From positions 744,001 through 808,000 of the forward strand of contig OX638316.1 in the NCBI GenBank assembly GCA_951812525.1: 64,000 nucleotides of DNA, in the 5' to 3' direction. How positions within the stretch are numbered: the first letter of the stretch is position 1; each line of letters begins with the position of its first letter. Below are positions 8,861 through 18,871 of the stretch, piece after piece. The stretch comes from an uncultured Poribacteria bacterium. GTDB lineage: Bacteria > Poribacteria > WGA-4E > WGA-3G. The notes below the pieces were generated by a model, which was not told the origin of the DNA, made no database searches, and worked only from the letters and a program-made list of their open reading frames with translations. The translations under genes and the position numbers were made by a program.

Positions 8861-11421
8861 TTATTAAAATTCCTGAACCTTCACTCGTACTCCTCATTGG
8901 ACCTTCAGGTTCAGGTAAATCCACCTTTGCAAGTGAGTATTTTAAGCCGACTGAGATTCTCTCATCTGATTTCTGTCGAGGTCTCGTTTCGGACGATGAA
9001 ACCGACCAAACAGTAACAAAGGATGCATTTGAAGTGCTACGGTTCATCGCCGCCAAACGGCTCGCTGCCGGAAAATTGACAGTCATTGACGCAACCAATG
9101 TCCACGCAGACGCACGAAAACCTCTGCTTGCGCTGGCGAACGAATATCATTACTTAACCGTTGCCATTGTGTTTAACATGCCCGTCAAACTCTGTCAGAA
9201 AAGAAACGCAGCACGACCCGACCGCGATTTAAAACCGCACGTCATCCGACAACAGAACCAACAACTTCGTCGCTCACTGCGTAATCTCAAACGCGAAGGT
9301 TTTCGGAACTTCGTCTATGTGATGTCCAAGCCCGAAACCGTTGCAGCCGCTCGCGTGGAACGACAACCACTGTGGACAAATCGCACAGATGAGCGAGGTC
9401 CTTTTGACATTATTGGTGATATCCACGGCTGTTATGATGAACTGGTAGAATTGCTCCATAAACTTGGCTACGAGATCTCAATGCAACCAGACGGTAGCAC
9501 CATTGTGAAACACCTAGAAGGCAGAAAGGTAATTTTCGTCGGAGATTATGTAGACCGAGGACCAAAGGTCGCTCAAGTGTTGCGCCTAATTATGCGGATG
9601 CACGAAACTGGCACAGCTCTCTGTGTACCCGGAAATCACGATGTAAAACTGGTTCGGGCACTTCGCGGCAATAAAGTGAACCCTACACACGGACTGGCGG
9701 AATCTCTGGCGCAATTAGCGGAAGAATCAACAGAATTTAAAACACACATTGCAGAATTCTTAGGTGGTTTGGTGAGCCACTATGTGCTTGATGCCGGAAA
9801 TTTGGTTGTTGCACACGCTGGCATGAAGGCAGAACTACGGGGACGGGCATCGCGGCACGTTCGAGAATTCGCAATGTACGGCGAAACTACTGGAGAAACC
9901 GATGAATTCGGATTACCAATCCGCCTCAATTGGGCGGAAGAGTACCGCGGGGATGCAACGGTCGTCTATGGGCACACGCCAGTCACCGAGCCACAATGGG
10001 TAAACCGTACAATCAACATTGATACTGGATGTGTTTTCGGAGGCAAACTCACAGCGTTGCGATATCCTGAAAAAGAACTCGTATCTGTACCCGCTCACCA
10101 GACATATTATGAACCTGTGAAGCCACTTCTTGACGAAACAGATAAACCGTCTTCTATAAAAACGCAGGGATATGACGATATCTTAGATATCAATGATGTG
10201 CTTGGGAAACGCGTTATCAGCACGCGATTACATCACAACCTAACAATCCGAGAAGAAAATGCCATAACGGCGTTAGAGACAATCAGCCGTTTCGCTGTAA
10301 ATCCAAAATGGCTTATATATCTTCCACCGACAATGTCCCCAACCGAAACAGCAAACAAATCAGACTTGCTTGAACATCCAGCAGAAGCGTTCGCTTATTA
10401 TCACAAACAAGGTATAAACGACGTTATCTGGCAAGAGAAACACATGGGGTCCCGCGCCATTGTTGTTGTTTGCCGCGACCCAGAAACTGCGAAAAAACGA
10501 TTCGGTATTTCGGACGATACGCTTGGTGTCTGTTACACACGAACTGGCAGACCTTTCTTTGACGATGCCGCGATTGAAATCGACTTACTTAAACAGATAA
10601 AAACAGCGATGGACAAGGCTGGCTATTGGGAAACGCTTCATACAAATTGGATTTGTCTTGACTGCGAGTTGATGCCTTGGTCGGTTAAAGCACAGGAATT
10701 GTTAAAGCAACAATATGCACCGGTAGGGACATCGGCTCGTGTTGCTTTGGAAGAAGCGGTTGCCTCCTTAGAAACCACTATTGAACGCGGCGTTGACGTG
10801 AATCCTATCTTGGAGAACTATCGTCAACGGACAGAAGCAGTGACCAAGTACATTGAGGCTTATCAGCAATATTGCTGGTCGGTCCAGTCTATTGCAGATC
10901 TGAAGCTGGCACCCTTTCACTTGCTTGCGACGGAAGGGACAGTGTATTTTGACAAAGACCACCTCTGGCACACGCAAATGCTCACCAAACTCTGTCAAAG
11001 TTCGGAAGATGACGTGTTGTTTGCAACTCGATACGGAATAGTAGATTTAACCGATGACACAAGCCAAATGGAAGCGATTCGGGAGTGGGAAAAAATCACG
11101 GCGCACGGGGGTGAAGGCACAGTCATCAAACCATTGAATTTTATCGTTCAAGGCAAGCGAGGATTAGCACAACCCGCTGTAAAGTGCCGAGGTCGTGAAT
11201 ACCTACGGATAATCTACGGACCTGAATATACATTGCCTCATAATTTAAAACGTCTCCATTCTCGCGCCCTTTCTTACAAACGTTCTCTCGCCCTTCGAGA
11301 GTTTGCCTTGGGTGTTGAGGCACTTGAGCGTTTTGTTCACAGTGAACCCTTGTCTCGTGTTCACGAGTGTGTTTTCGGAATCCTTGCGCTTGAAAGTGAA
11401 GCAGTTGATCCAAGGCTCTGA
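8857..11421 (+). CDS. pnkp: Pnkp, polynucleotide kinase-phosphatase-ligase
   Basis: An 854-residue three-domain RNA end-healing and sealing enzyme. The 5'-kinase has P-loop GPSGSGKST at residues 15-23. The metallophosphatase has GDIHG near 187, GDYVDRG near 229 and GNHD near 259. The ligase/adenylyltransferase domain has a KxxG motif, KHMGS, with Lys near 528. Together with Hen1 it repairs RNAs such as tRNAs cut by ribotoxins. Length and domain order match the two-component Pnkp-Hen1 form; no separate RNA ligase gene is nearby. All key motifs look intact. Confidence 0.95.
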   Translation: MIIKIPEPSLVLLIGPSGSGKSTFASEYFKPTEILSSDFCRGLVSDDETDQTVTKDAFEVLRFIAAKRLAAGKLTVIDATNVHADARKPLLALANEYHYLTVAIVFNMPVKLCQKRNAARPDRDLKPHVIRQQNQQLRRSLRNLKREGFRNFVYVMSKPETVAAARVERQPLWTNRTDERGPFDIIGDIHGCYDELVELLHKLGYEISMQPDGSTIVKHLEGRKVIFVGDYVDRGPKVAQVLRLIMRMHETGTALCVPGNHDVKLVRALRGNKVNPTHGLAESLAQLAEESTEFKTHIAEFLGGLVSHYVLDAGNLVVAHAGMKAELRGRASRHVREFAMYGETTGETDEFGLPIRLNWAEEYRGDATVVYGHTPVTEPQWVNRTINIDTGCVFGGKLTALRYPEKELVSVPAHQTYYEPVKPLLDETDKPSSIKTQGYDDILDINDVLGKRVISTRLHHNLTIREENAITALETISRFAVNPKWLIYLPPTMSPTETANKSDLLEHPAEAFAYYHKQGINDVIWQEKHMGSRAIVVVCRDPETAKKRFGISDDTLGVCYTRTGRPFFDDAAIEIDLLKQIKTAMDKAGYWETLHTNWICLDCELMPWSVKAQELLKQQYAPVGTSARVALEEAVASLETTIERGVDVNPILENYRQRTEAVTKYIEAYQQYCWSVQSIADLKLAPFHLLATEGTVYFDKDHLWHTQMLTKLCQSSEDDVLFATRYGIVDLTDDTSQMEAIREWEKITAHGGEGTVIKPLNFIVQGKRGLAQPAVKCRGREYLRIIYGPEYTLPHNLKRLHSRALSYKRSLALREFALGVEALERFVHSEPLSRVHECVFGILALESEAVDPRL

Positions 11422-11549
11422 AGTATTATCACTCGAATTAGATTTTTATATTTCACTTTTTTGATGAAAATCTGCGCAAATTGCAACAAACCATACAAAA
11501 TAGCGTTCTTTTATATAATCCCGAAATGATTGACCCGTACATACGAAAA

Positions 11550-12464
11550 ATGAAAATTCAATCCTTAAGACACTTCCTGTTAATCCTCTGCATTAACTTA
11601 GTCATAGGCATAGGTTGTACAACGCAAAACACCCCCAATCCCGTAGAACCCGTAGAAAACTCTGAGGTTGTACTCGAAAATCATCAACTAACCGAAGACC
11701 AAACGTGGACACCTGAAAAGACTTACATTGTGAAGGGCACTTTAGAGATCCCAAAGGATGTAACGCTCAACATCTCACCCGGCACCACGGTCAAATTCGG
11801 ACGAGATGGCCTTCTTACAGTGAGAGGCATTCTGAAAATCGGAACCCCTTTAGCACAAGAACAGGTAACCCAACTTGTTCATCTCACGTCGGACAACATC
11901 AAACCGGCATCCGGAGATTGGAACGGTATTCTCTTTGACCATACGCACGATTTAGAGAGTTTTATCAGAGGCGCAGTCATAACGTATGCCACGACCGCAC
12001 TGGACATCAAAACAACATCACCTACTGTGGCTGAATGCACACTACGTCTAAATAAAACAGCCATCGCTTTAGATGGTAGCGACGCGCTCATCCAACACAG
12101 CGATATTCTTGACAATAACATCGGGATTAGCACGATCGGTCGCCAAACACGCCCAAAGATCGAAAAAAATAATATTGCCAAAAATGAGACTGGAATCTTC
12201 TGCGAGAATGTCCAATCCATTATTCAAAACAACAATCTGAGTGCGAATATCTTCGCACTCCGTCTAAATGTAAAGTTCGATCTGAGGGTAGCCAATAATT
12301 GGTGGGGAAATACAGATACGACCGAAATAGCAAAGGTCATTATAGATGCCACCGATCCGGGGTTAATTACCAAGCAGGTAGGTACAGTCTATTATCAACC
12401 CTATGCGGATACTCGGATTGTCGATGCAGGTTTTCCATATCCAACACTCCTGACAAGCTTATAA
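11550..12464 (+). CDS. Beta-helix (NosD-like) lipoprotein
   Basis: A 304-residue predicted lipoprotein. A signal peptide ends in the lipobox IGIGC about 23 residues from the chosen start at 11550. The mature part begins with a TWTPEKTYIVKGTLEIP stretch typical of parallel beta-helix proteins, followed by repeats rich in Asn, Ile and Asp (KTAIALDGS, DILDNNIGIS, NNLSANIF). Such folds bind or cleave polysaccharides, but no catalytic residues can be assigned. Upstream ATG codons at 11481 and 11526 are in frame but would put extra residues before the signal peptide. It stands just ahead of the polysaccharide locus. Confidence 0.72.
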   Translation: MKIQSLRHFLLILCINLVIGIGCTTQNTPNPVEPVENSEVVLENHQLTEDQTWTPEKTYIVKGTLEIPKDVTLNISPGTTVKFGRDGLLTVRGILKIGTPLAQEQVTQLVHLTSDNIKPASGDWNGILFDHTHDLESFIRGAVITYATTALDIKTTSPTVAECTLRLNKTAIALDGSDALIQHSDILDNNIGISTIGRQTRPKIEKNNIAKNETGIFCENVQSIIQNNNLSANIFALRLNVKFDLRVANNWWGNTDTTEIAKVIIDATDPGLITKQVGTVYYQPYADTRIVDAGFPYPTLLTSL

Positions 12465-12468
12465 AATA

Positions 12469-12556
12469 GTTATCAATCATCAGCCGTCAGTTAAGAGAGA
12501 ACTTTGGTGAATTAAAACCGCCTTAACCGAAAACCCAAGACCGAGAACCGATAGCT
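12469..12556. repeat. Dispersed intergenic repeat, copy 2
   Basis: Contains ATCATCAGCCGTCAGTTAAG followed about 35 bases later by TTAACCGAAAACCC and CCGAGAACCGATAGC. This matches the arrangement of the copy at 22172-22282. It ends directly before the AAGGAGG ribosome-binding site of the glycosyltransferase gene. Confidence 0.6.
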
Positions 12557-12573
12557 ACAAGGAGGAATCACCG

Positions 12574-13779
12574 ATGAAGAGTACTATTCTGAACGTCTCA
12601 CAAAATTACCATGTTCGTGGCGGTTCTGATCGGTACTTTTTCACGCTCGCTGAACTGTTGCAAAAGCACGGACACCGAGTCATTCCATTTACAGCGGCGA
12701 ACCCTAATAACGAGCCATCCGAATGGGAACGTTATTTCCCGCGCGGTGCTGATTTTGAACATCCGGGTGCCTCGGACCTCCTGAGATTTCTATATTCACA
12801 CGATGCTGTTAAATCAGTACGGCGATTGTTAAAAGACACAGACATCGACCTAGCGCATTTCCACATCTACTACGGCAAACTCACTGCTTCAATCTTAGAA
12901 GTGCTCAAAAGAGACGGAATTCCGCTTATTCAGACCTTACATGAGTACAAGTTGACCTGCCCCGTCTATAGCCATCTCTCAAACGATCAAATCTGTGAAG
13001 CGTGCGAAGGTAAACACTTTTGGCGTGCGCTCCCGAAACGGTGTAATAGAGGTTCGCTCACTCGCACGGCGTTGAGCGTCACCGAGTCCTACGTTTCTAA
13101 GATGCTCGGTGCCGTTAAGAAATTTGACCATTTCATCTCAGTCTCTCATTTCCTCCGGAAAAAGGCAATCTCACACGGTATCCCTGAAGATAAAATCTCA
13201 ACAGTTCACAACTTCGTTGATGTCTCCGAGATCACACCTAATTTCTCAGAAGGGGATTATATTCTCTATTTCGGGCGGGTTCATCGGAGTAAAGGAATCC
13301 TGACGTTGGTAAAGGCAGCGATACCACTCACACGCGTTCCGATCTATATCGTGGGCGATGGCGAAGCGATGCCAGAAGTCCAACGCATCATCGAACAAAA
13401 CGGGTGCGAACATATTCACCTTCTCGGCTTCAAACAGGGCGACGAACTCCGTGAACTGATTTTGAATAGCATCTGCACAGTCCTACCATCAGAGTGGTAT
13501 GAAAACTGCCCAATGTCTGTCCTGGAATCTTATGCTTACGGAAAACCTGTCATCGGTGCCGATATTGGTGGGATTCCAGAGCTTATCGTAGATGGTGTTG
13601 ACGGATTCCTCGTCCCATCAGGTGAACAAGAAACACTACGAGAACGTTTGCTGTGGATGTTCGAGCACAAAAGCGAGGCTGTAGAAATGGGACGCACTGG
13701 ACGCCACAAAATGGAAACCGAGTTTAATGCCGACATTCACTATGAGAGAATTATGAATGTCTATAAACAATTTCTGTAG
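12574..13779 (+). CDS. Glycosyltransferase family 4
   Basis: A 401-residue GT-B fold glycosyltransferase that probably transfers a sugar from a nucleotide donor to a growing surface glycan at the inner membrane face. The N-terminal acceptor domain begins VSQNYHVRGGSDRYFFTLAE. A cysteine cluster (CPVYSH, CEACEG, RCNRG) near residues 130-165 is common in capsule GT4 enzymes. The C-terminal donor-binding domain has YFGRVHRSKGI and the EX7E-like region PSEWYENCPMSVLESYAYG. Start set by AAGGAGGAATCACCG. First gene of the polysaccharide locus. Confidence 0.88.
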   Translation: MKSTILNVSQNYHVRGGSDRYFFTLAELLQKHGHRVIPFTAANPNNEPSEWERYFPRGADFEHPGASDLLRFLYSHDAVKSVRRLLKDTDIDLAHFHIYYGKLTASILEVLKRDGIPLIQTLHEYKLTCPVYSHLSNDQICEACEGKHFWRALPKRCNRGSLTRTALSVTESYVSKMLGAVKKFDHFISVSHFLRKKAISHGIPEDKISTVHNFVDVSEITPNFSEGDYILYFGRVHRSKGILTLVKAAIPLTRVPIYIVGDGEAMPEVQRIIEQNGCEHIHLLGFKQGDELRELILNSICTVLPSEWYENCPMSVLESYAYGKPVIGADIGGIPELIVDGVDGFLVPSGEQETLRERLLWMFEHKSEAVEMGRTGRHKMETEFNADIHYERIMNVYKQFL

Positions 13780-13833
13780 TATTGTAATTGGAGTGTTGCC
13801 CCTGCTGGCGCAACCTTAAGTGTAAAGGGAAAA

Positions 13834-16434
13834 ATGCGAATTTTAATACTTTTATTGATTTTCTGTATCTTGTCCTCGGCGTGGAGTGACATTCAATTTG
13901 AAGAAGTGTCCCAACGGGCGGGGATTAATCGCATCGGTGAAAGTTGGGGAAATGCATGGGGTGATTTTGATGGCGACGGCTATCTCGATTTATGGGCTAC
14001 CAATCACAAGCATAAACCGAGTCTCTATCGTAACAACGGTGATGGCACTTTCACAGACATCATCGACGAGGTATGGCAGGCATATTCGTTTGCAGATACA
14101 CACGGTGTAGCATGGGCAGACTATGATAACGATGGTGACCAGGATTTGATGGTTTTATCAGGAAGCGGCGGTGGAAGGAACACGTCAACTAACCGTAAAC
14201 AGAATAACCATTTCTACATAAACAGGAACGGACAACTGGTTGAAAGTGCTGCTGAATTTGGTATAGCCTTACCAATTTTACGCGGTAGAACGCCTATTTG
14301 GTTCGACTGGAATAACGATGGAAACTTAGACATTCTCCTAACAGGTATGCTTCGAGAAGACAAGAAGGGGAACCAGATAACCTCATTTTTACTACAGCAG
14401 ACCGAGATGAGCGTCTTCAGGGAAGCCAATCTTCATGTAGGATTCAACCTTGAAAAAAGTGCCGCTCTCGCACAACTCTCAGACATAACAGGTGATGGGA
14501 GTATGGACTTAATTGTCGCATCCGCCCCTTATCCAGGATCAGTATTTCAGATGTCAGTCCCTGGACAGTTTAAGGAAATAACAGGAAGCCTTAACTTCCC
14601 TAGCTATTACAATGTACAAGATGCCATCTTTGCTGATTTCAACGGAGACCTACTCCCAGATGTTTTTCTTGCACGTGATGTATATCGCTCTTATATAAAC
14701 ACCGTTGATAGTCATACGCTACAACTTAACATTCGAAACAACCAAGGTGAAAAGGGAATAAGTTTTAGTGCGGATTCTGATGTCTATTTTGAAATCTATT
14801 CCGTTTGGGAACCTCGGCTATCTCTTGTCTCTATTGGTGAAGGCGGGTATGATATTAACCAGTTTAACGGAGAATTTGTCGGTGCGGACCCCGAACGAAA
14901 CGTTGCCTCCTTTAAATTTCAGTTATCTCCAAAAGACCCTCGGATTGTAGGATTAAAACCCCGTCCCGAATTTGATCTCTTCGGAATTTACGTAGGATAT
15001 GATGTCGAGACGAAACAATGGACACTTCTATACCACAAAAGTTCACATACCAATAATTGGACCGGCTTTGAAGCAGTAATCTCAGCGCAAACACCAATAT
15101 CGAACATAGAATCAATTAACTTTTCTACAGCCGACCTGTCCTACACCCCACAATCGGTAATTTTAACAAGACGTAGAAGCGGTCCTGGTTATTTCGGTAA
15201 TCTGAGTCGGTTTAAACCCGCAATGTTGTTTTCAGACGGTAGATCCGTCGCTGCGGGTGATTTTGACAACGATATGGATATTGACGTATATCTTGTTCGA
15301 TCAAGCAGTGCCGGGAACCTTCCCAATCATCTCTATGAAAACCGGGGCGATGGAATTTTTGTCCGACCTATCAATTCAGGACAAGCGATGGGAAGTATGC
15401 AGGGTAGAGGACAAAGCGTTACGATGGCTGACTATGATCGGGATGGATACCTTGATCTTTTTGTCACCAACGGCAGAGGCGCATATCCTTTTAACGAAGG
15501 ACCAGATCAGCTTTTCCACAACACAGGTAGTGGCAATAACTGGCTTCAGATTGATTTAGAGGGAACTGTTTCAAATCGAGATGGAATTGGAGCGAGAATT
15601 TTCGCGACTACACCGGATGGAAAAACTCAACTGCGGGAAAATGGCGGTGGCATTCATTGGTCTCAACAAGACCAGAAACGTATCCATTTTGGACTCGCAC
15701 AGAATCAAACAGTTAAGGAACTCGTCGTCCATTGGCCCAGTGGCACTGTTCAAAGATTGAGGAATGTGCTGGTGAACCAAGTATTACGTGTTGTCGAGCC
15801 TGAAGAACAAACCCTTCTCTCTGCCGATGTCAACACAGACGGTGCGGTGGATCTTTTAGATTTAATTTTCGTTGCTAGCCACATCGACAAAAGTCCGCTA
15901 ACTGACACAAGAGCAGATGCAAATGGGGACGGCAAGGTTGACATTGAAGATTTGGTTTGGATTATAAAAGCCATTGAAGCAAAGGTAATGGCCTCCCCGT
16001 CAAATAGAACCTTATCTGAAGAAGAATTCGCCGTGCTTTTCGCGCTTCACGAAAAAATTGAAGATATACCAGCGGACTATGCACAAATAGAATTAGTAAG
16101 GCACTTCTTAAAGCAACTGTTGATGCTCATTGAACGACCTCTGGAAACGAAACTCTATGCTAACTATCCAAATCCGTTTAATCCAGAGACGTGGATTCCG
16201 TATCAGCTTGCAGAAGATACTGAGGTCACAATACGCATCTATAACGCGTCCGGGCATGTTGTACGAACGCTCTTTACTGGGATCCAAGATGCCGGATACT
16301 ACCTGAGGCGCAGCAAAGCAGCTTATTGGGACGGTAAGAATGAATTCGGTGAACAGGTAGCAAGCGGAGTTTATATCTACGAATTGACGACTCCGACATT
16401 CAAACAGACAAAACGACTCGTAGTACTAAAATAA
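13834..16434 (+). CDS. Secreted FG-GAP/ASPIC protein with dockerin and sorting domain
   Basis: An 866-residue exported protein. A signal peptide covers about residues 1-19. FG-GAP/VCBS-type calcium-binding repeats (DFDGDGYLDLW, DYDNDGDQDL, DFDNDMDIDVY, DYDRDGYLDLF) form a beta-propeller. An ASPIC/UnbV module lies at about 570-640. A dockerin-like pair of Ca-binding loops (DVNTDGAVDLLDL, DANGDGKVDIEDL) lies at about 664-718. A FlgD-like/type-A sorting domain starts NYPNPFNPETW near 777 and runs to the end. It is probably placed on the cell surface or secreted. Its position inside the polysaccharide locus suggests it is surface-associated. Function unknown; it has no visible enzyme domain. Confidence 0.85.
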   Translation: MRILILLLIFCILSSAWSDIQFEEVSQRAGINRIGESWGNAWGDFDGDGYLDLWATNHKHKPSLYRNNGDGTFTDIIDEVWQAYSFADTHGVAWADYDNDGDQDLMVLSGSGGGRNTSTNRKQNNHFYINRNGQLVESAAEFGIALPILRGRTPIWFDWNNDGNLDILLTGMLREDKKGNQITSFLLQQTEMSVFREANLHVGFNLEKSAALAQLSDITGDGSMDLIVASAPYPGSVFQMSVPGQFKEITGSLNFPSYYNVQDAIFADFNGDLLPDVFLARDVYRSYINTVDSHTLQLNIRNNQGEKGISFSADSDVYFEIYSVWEPRLSLVSIGEGGYDINQFNGEFVGADPERNVASFKFQLSPKDPRIVGLKPRPEFDLFGIYVGYDVETKQWTLLYHKSSHTNNWTGFEAVISAQTPISNIESINFSTADLSYTPQSVILTRRRSGPGYFGNLSRFKPAMLFSDGRSVAAGDFDNDMDIDVYLVRSSSAGNLPNHLYENRGDGIFVRPINSGQAMGSMQGRGQSVTMADYDRDGYLDLFVTNGRGAYPFNEGPDQLFHNTGSGNNWLQIDLEGTVSNRDGIGARIFATTPDGKTQLRENGGGIHWSQQDQKRIHFGLAQNQTVKELVVHWPSGTVQRLRNVLVNQVLRVVEPEEQTLLSADVNTDGAVDLLDLIFVASHIDKSPLTDTRADANGDGKVDIEDLVWIIKAIEAKVMASPSNRTLSEEEFAVLFALHEKIEDIPADYAQIELVRHFLKQLLMLIERPLETKLYANYPNPFNPETWIPYQLAEDTEVTIRIYNASGHVVRTLFTGIQDAGYYLRRSKAAYWDGKNEFGEQVASGVYIYELTTPTFKQTKRLVVLK

Positions 16435-16437
16435 TAA

Positions 16438-16459
16438 TTTCGGGCATTATGCCCTGAAA
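16438..16459 (+). terminator. Hairpin after the FG-GAP gene
   Basis: TTTC-GGGCA and TGCCC-T-GAAA form a 9-bp stem with one bulged T right after the stop codon. There is no strong T-tract, so it may be a weak terminator or an mRNA end. Confidence 0.45.
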
Positions 16460-16509
16460 TCCATTTCTACAGCATTTAACAGTGCCAGGACAACAATCTT
16501 TAAAAAAAC

Positions 16510-17505
16510 ATGAGAAGAAAAGCATTAGTCACAGGTGGTGCGGGCTTTATGGGCGCGCATGTCGTTAACGAGCTCCTTCGTCAAGGAGACACGGACGTCG
16601 TCGCGCTTGACGACCTCAGCGGAGGTTTCCGCGAGAATCTCAACCCCAACGCAACCTTTGTTGCTGGAAGCATCCTTGATGTTTCGCTGATAAATCAACT
16701 CTGTGAGCAGCATCAATTCGACCATATCTATCACCTCGCTGCCTACGCAGCAGAAGGGTTGAGCCATTTCATCAAACGGTTTAACTACCAGAACAACCTC
16801 ATCGGTAGTGTAAACCTAATAAACGCCGCTATAAACTACAACGTCAAACGCTTTGTATTTACTTCGTCCATCGCTGTATATGGCGAGAACCAGCTCCCAA
16901 TGCATGAAGGACTCCAACCCATGCCTGAGGATTCCTATGGCATCGCCAAGTACGCCGTGGAACAGGAACTCGCTGTCTCAAAACGTCTCTTTGGCTTGGA
17001 TTATACCATTTTTCGACCTCATAACGTTTACGGTGAACTTCAGAATATCAGCGACAAGTATCGAAATGTCATCGGTATTTTCATGAACAATATCATGCAA
17101 GAAGAACCTTTGCTAATATTCGGAGATGGAGAGCAGACGCGTGCCTTTACGCATATAGCCGATGTCGCCCCACATATCGCTCGCGTTGTGGATATCCCGG
17201 AAGCCTCCGGCGAGGTTTTTAACGTCGGTTCTGACGAACATGTGACGGTCAACGAATTAGCAGATTTGGTGATGACAGCAATGGGAAAAGAGGTACGTGT
17301 CATCAATGTGCGTGCCAGAGAAGAGGTAAAACATGCCTATTGCTCACACGAGAAATTCCAAAGCGTCTTCGGGACCACATCGCAGGTCTCGCTACCAGAC
17401 GGTTTAGGCAAGATGGCATCGTGGGCACAATCTGTCGGAGCACGAGCTTCCAGTCTGTTTACTGACATCGAAATCCGTAAAAACCTGCCCGATGGTTGGA
17501 AGTAA
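16510..17505 (+). CDS. NAD-dependent sugar epimerase/dehydratase
   Basis: A 331-residue extended SDR acting on nucleotide sugars. The NAD-binding motif TGGAGFMG is at residues 8-15, and the catalytic Tyr143/Lys147 are in YGIAK. FRPHNVYGE follows, typical of UDP-glucose 4-epimerase relatives. It would supply an activated sugar, perhaps an epimerised hexose, for the surrounding polysaccharide pathway. The exact sugar cannot be deduced. The next gene begins 29 bases downstream. Confidence 0.88.
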   Translation: MRRKALVTGGAGFMGAHVVNELLRQGDTDVVALDDLSGGFRENLNPNATFVAGSILDVSLINQLCEQHQFDHIYHLAAYAAEGLSHFIKRFNYQNNLIGSVNLINAAINYNVKRFVFTSSIAVYGENQLPMHEGLQPMPEDSYGIAKYAVEQELAVSKRLFGLDYTIFRPHNVYGELQNISDKYRNVIGIFMNNIMQEEPLLIFGDGEQTRAFTHIADVAPHIARVVDIPEASGEVFNVGSDEHVTVNELADLVMTAMGKEVRVINVRAREEVKHAYCSHEKFQSVFGTTSQVSLPDGLGKMASWAQSVGARASSLFTDIEIRKNLPDGWK

Positions 17506-17534
17506 ACACATCCACACCTGGTCCGTAAATTACC

Positions 17535-18848
17535 ATGGTCAAAAAACTCTTACAGCACAAGACCTTTTGGGTAATGGTAATTACGTTTGCTGGAATGGTG
17601 TTGAGCCTTCTCGTCCGGGTCCTGTTGATCCCAAAGCGATTCGGCTTCAGCAATACAGCGGATGCCCTTACGACCGCACTGACAGTTGTGTTGGTCGTCG
17701 ATACAATCGTCCGAGAGGGTGCCAAATTTAGCCTCGTCCCGCTCTTTGTTACGCGCGAAAAGGAGATGACTCGCACAGAATACCAGCATTTCACCAATAG
17801 CCTCCTATTCACTTTAATCGGTATAGGCTTCGGAATTTTTATCTTAATCGAACTGTTCGCACCGTGGATAGCAAGTGGATTATTATCGAAGTCAACCGTT
17901 GATATACAAACGGGAACGGCACTACTGCAATTGTGTGCTCCGCTCCTTATTTTTGGATGCGGCAGTACGGTACTGGGGGCATTCTTGAACAGCCGGCAAC
18001 ATTTTAAAACGGTTGCACTCCGAAATGCATTACCTGCTGGCACTGCAGCACTCATATTTATAGTTCTATGGAATACTGAAAACCTTGAAAACTGGATTGC
18101 GGTAGCATACACAGGAGGTGCTGCTGTATACTTCGGATGGCTGTGCTTTGGAACATATCGAACAGGACATCGGTATGCATTTACAAGAATCAATATAGAT
18201 ACCCTGCGTTCCTTGAAAAACACGGTTACGTTACCAACACTCGGTTTCGCAACTCGCCAGATTACAAACCGTCTATTGGTTGAGATATACCTCGTCTCGC
18301 AACTTGGAGGAGGCGCGATTACGCTCTATAAATGCGCCTTCCAAATCTTCTCGGCACTACAGACGCTCATCGGTATCAGTATTGCGACAACAGGCTTGCC
18401 TGATATGGCAACGGACAACGCGGCAAATAATAAACAGAAATTAGAGCGCACACTCAACCGAAATGTACGCATTGCTGCAATCATTGGAATCCCTGTAACG
18501 CTTATCCTACTCATATTCCACGGGAAAATTAGTTGGATATTATATGGACGAGGCACAACCGATCAAGCCTCTATTGAATTGATAGGACAACTTCTCTTTT
18601 GGCTCAGCACAGGATTGATCTTTTCGTGTCTGATACCTGTACTGAACGCAGGACTTTACGCACAAAAGGCATATCGATCTGTTTTCGCGAATATGGTAAC
18701 AATGGCTTTTCTTAATTTCGTCATAGCGTACGGATTGATCGAAATTTGGTCGCTTCAAGGTGTTGCGCTCGCTGTATCAATCACTGCGCTCCTCGCCGTC
18801 GGAAACCTGACGTTCCTCCTCCGAAAAACACAGATTTCTTGGTTTTAA
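17535..18848 (+). CDS. MurJ/MviN-like lipid-linked oligosaccharide flippase
   Basis: A 437-residue inner-membrane protein with about 12-14 hydrophobic segments. The N-terminal VLLIPKRFGFSNTADALTTA and REGAKFSLVPLF stretches resemble the MurJ branch of the MOP flippase superfamily. In this locus it probably moves a lipid-linked repeat unit across the inner membrane, the job of Wzx in Wzy-dependent capsule pathways, and not murein synthesis. A housekeeping MurJ role cannot be excluded. The ribosome-binding site is weak. Confidence 0.78.
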   Translation: MVKKLLQHKTFWVMVITFAGMVLSLLVRVLLIPKRFGFSNTADALTTALTVVLVVDTIVREGAKFSLVPLFVTREKEMTRTEYQHFTNSLLFTLIGIGFGIFILIELFAPWIASGLLSKSTVDIQTGTALLQLCAPLLIFGCGSTVLGAFLNSRQHFKTVALRNALPAGTAALIFIVLWNTENLENWIAVAYTGGAAVYFGWLCFGTYRTGHRYAFTRINIDTLRSLKNTVTLPTLGFATRQITNRLLVEIYLVSQLGGGAITLYKCAFQIFSALQTLIGISIATTGLPDMATDNAANNKQKLERTLNRNVRIAAIIGIPVTLILLIFHGKISWILYGRGTTDQASIELIGQLLFWLSTGLIFSCLIPVLNAGLYAQKAYRSVFANMVTMAFLNFVIAYGLIEIWSLQGVALAVSITALLAVGNLTFLLRKTQISWF

Positions 18849-18871
18849 ATGGATCTCAGCTAACAGAAGCA

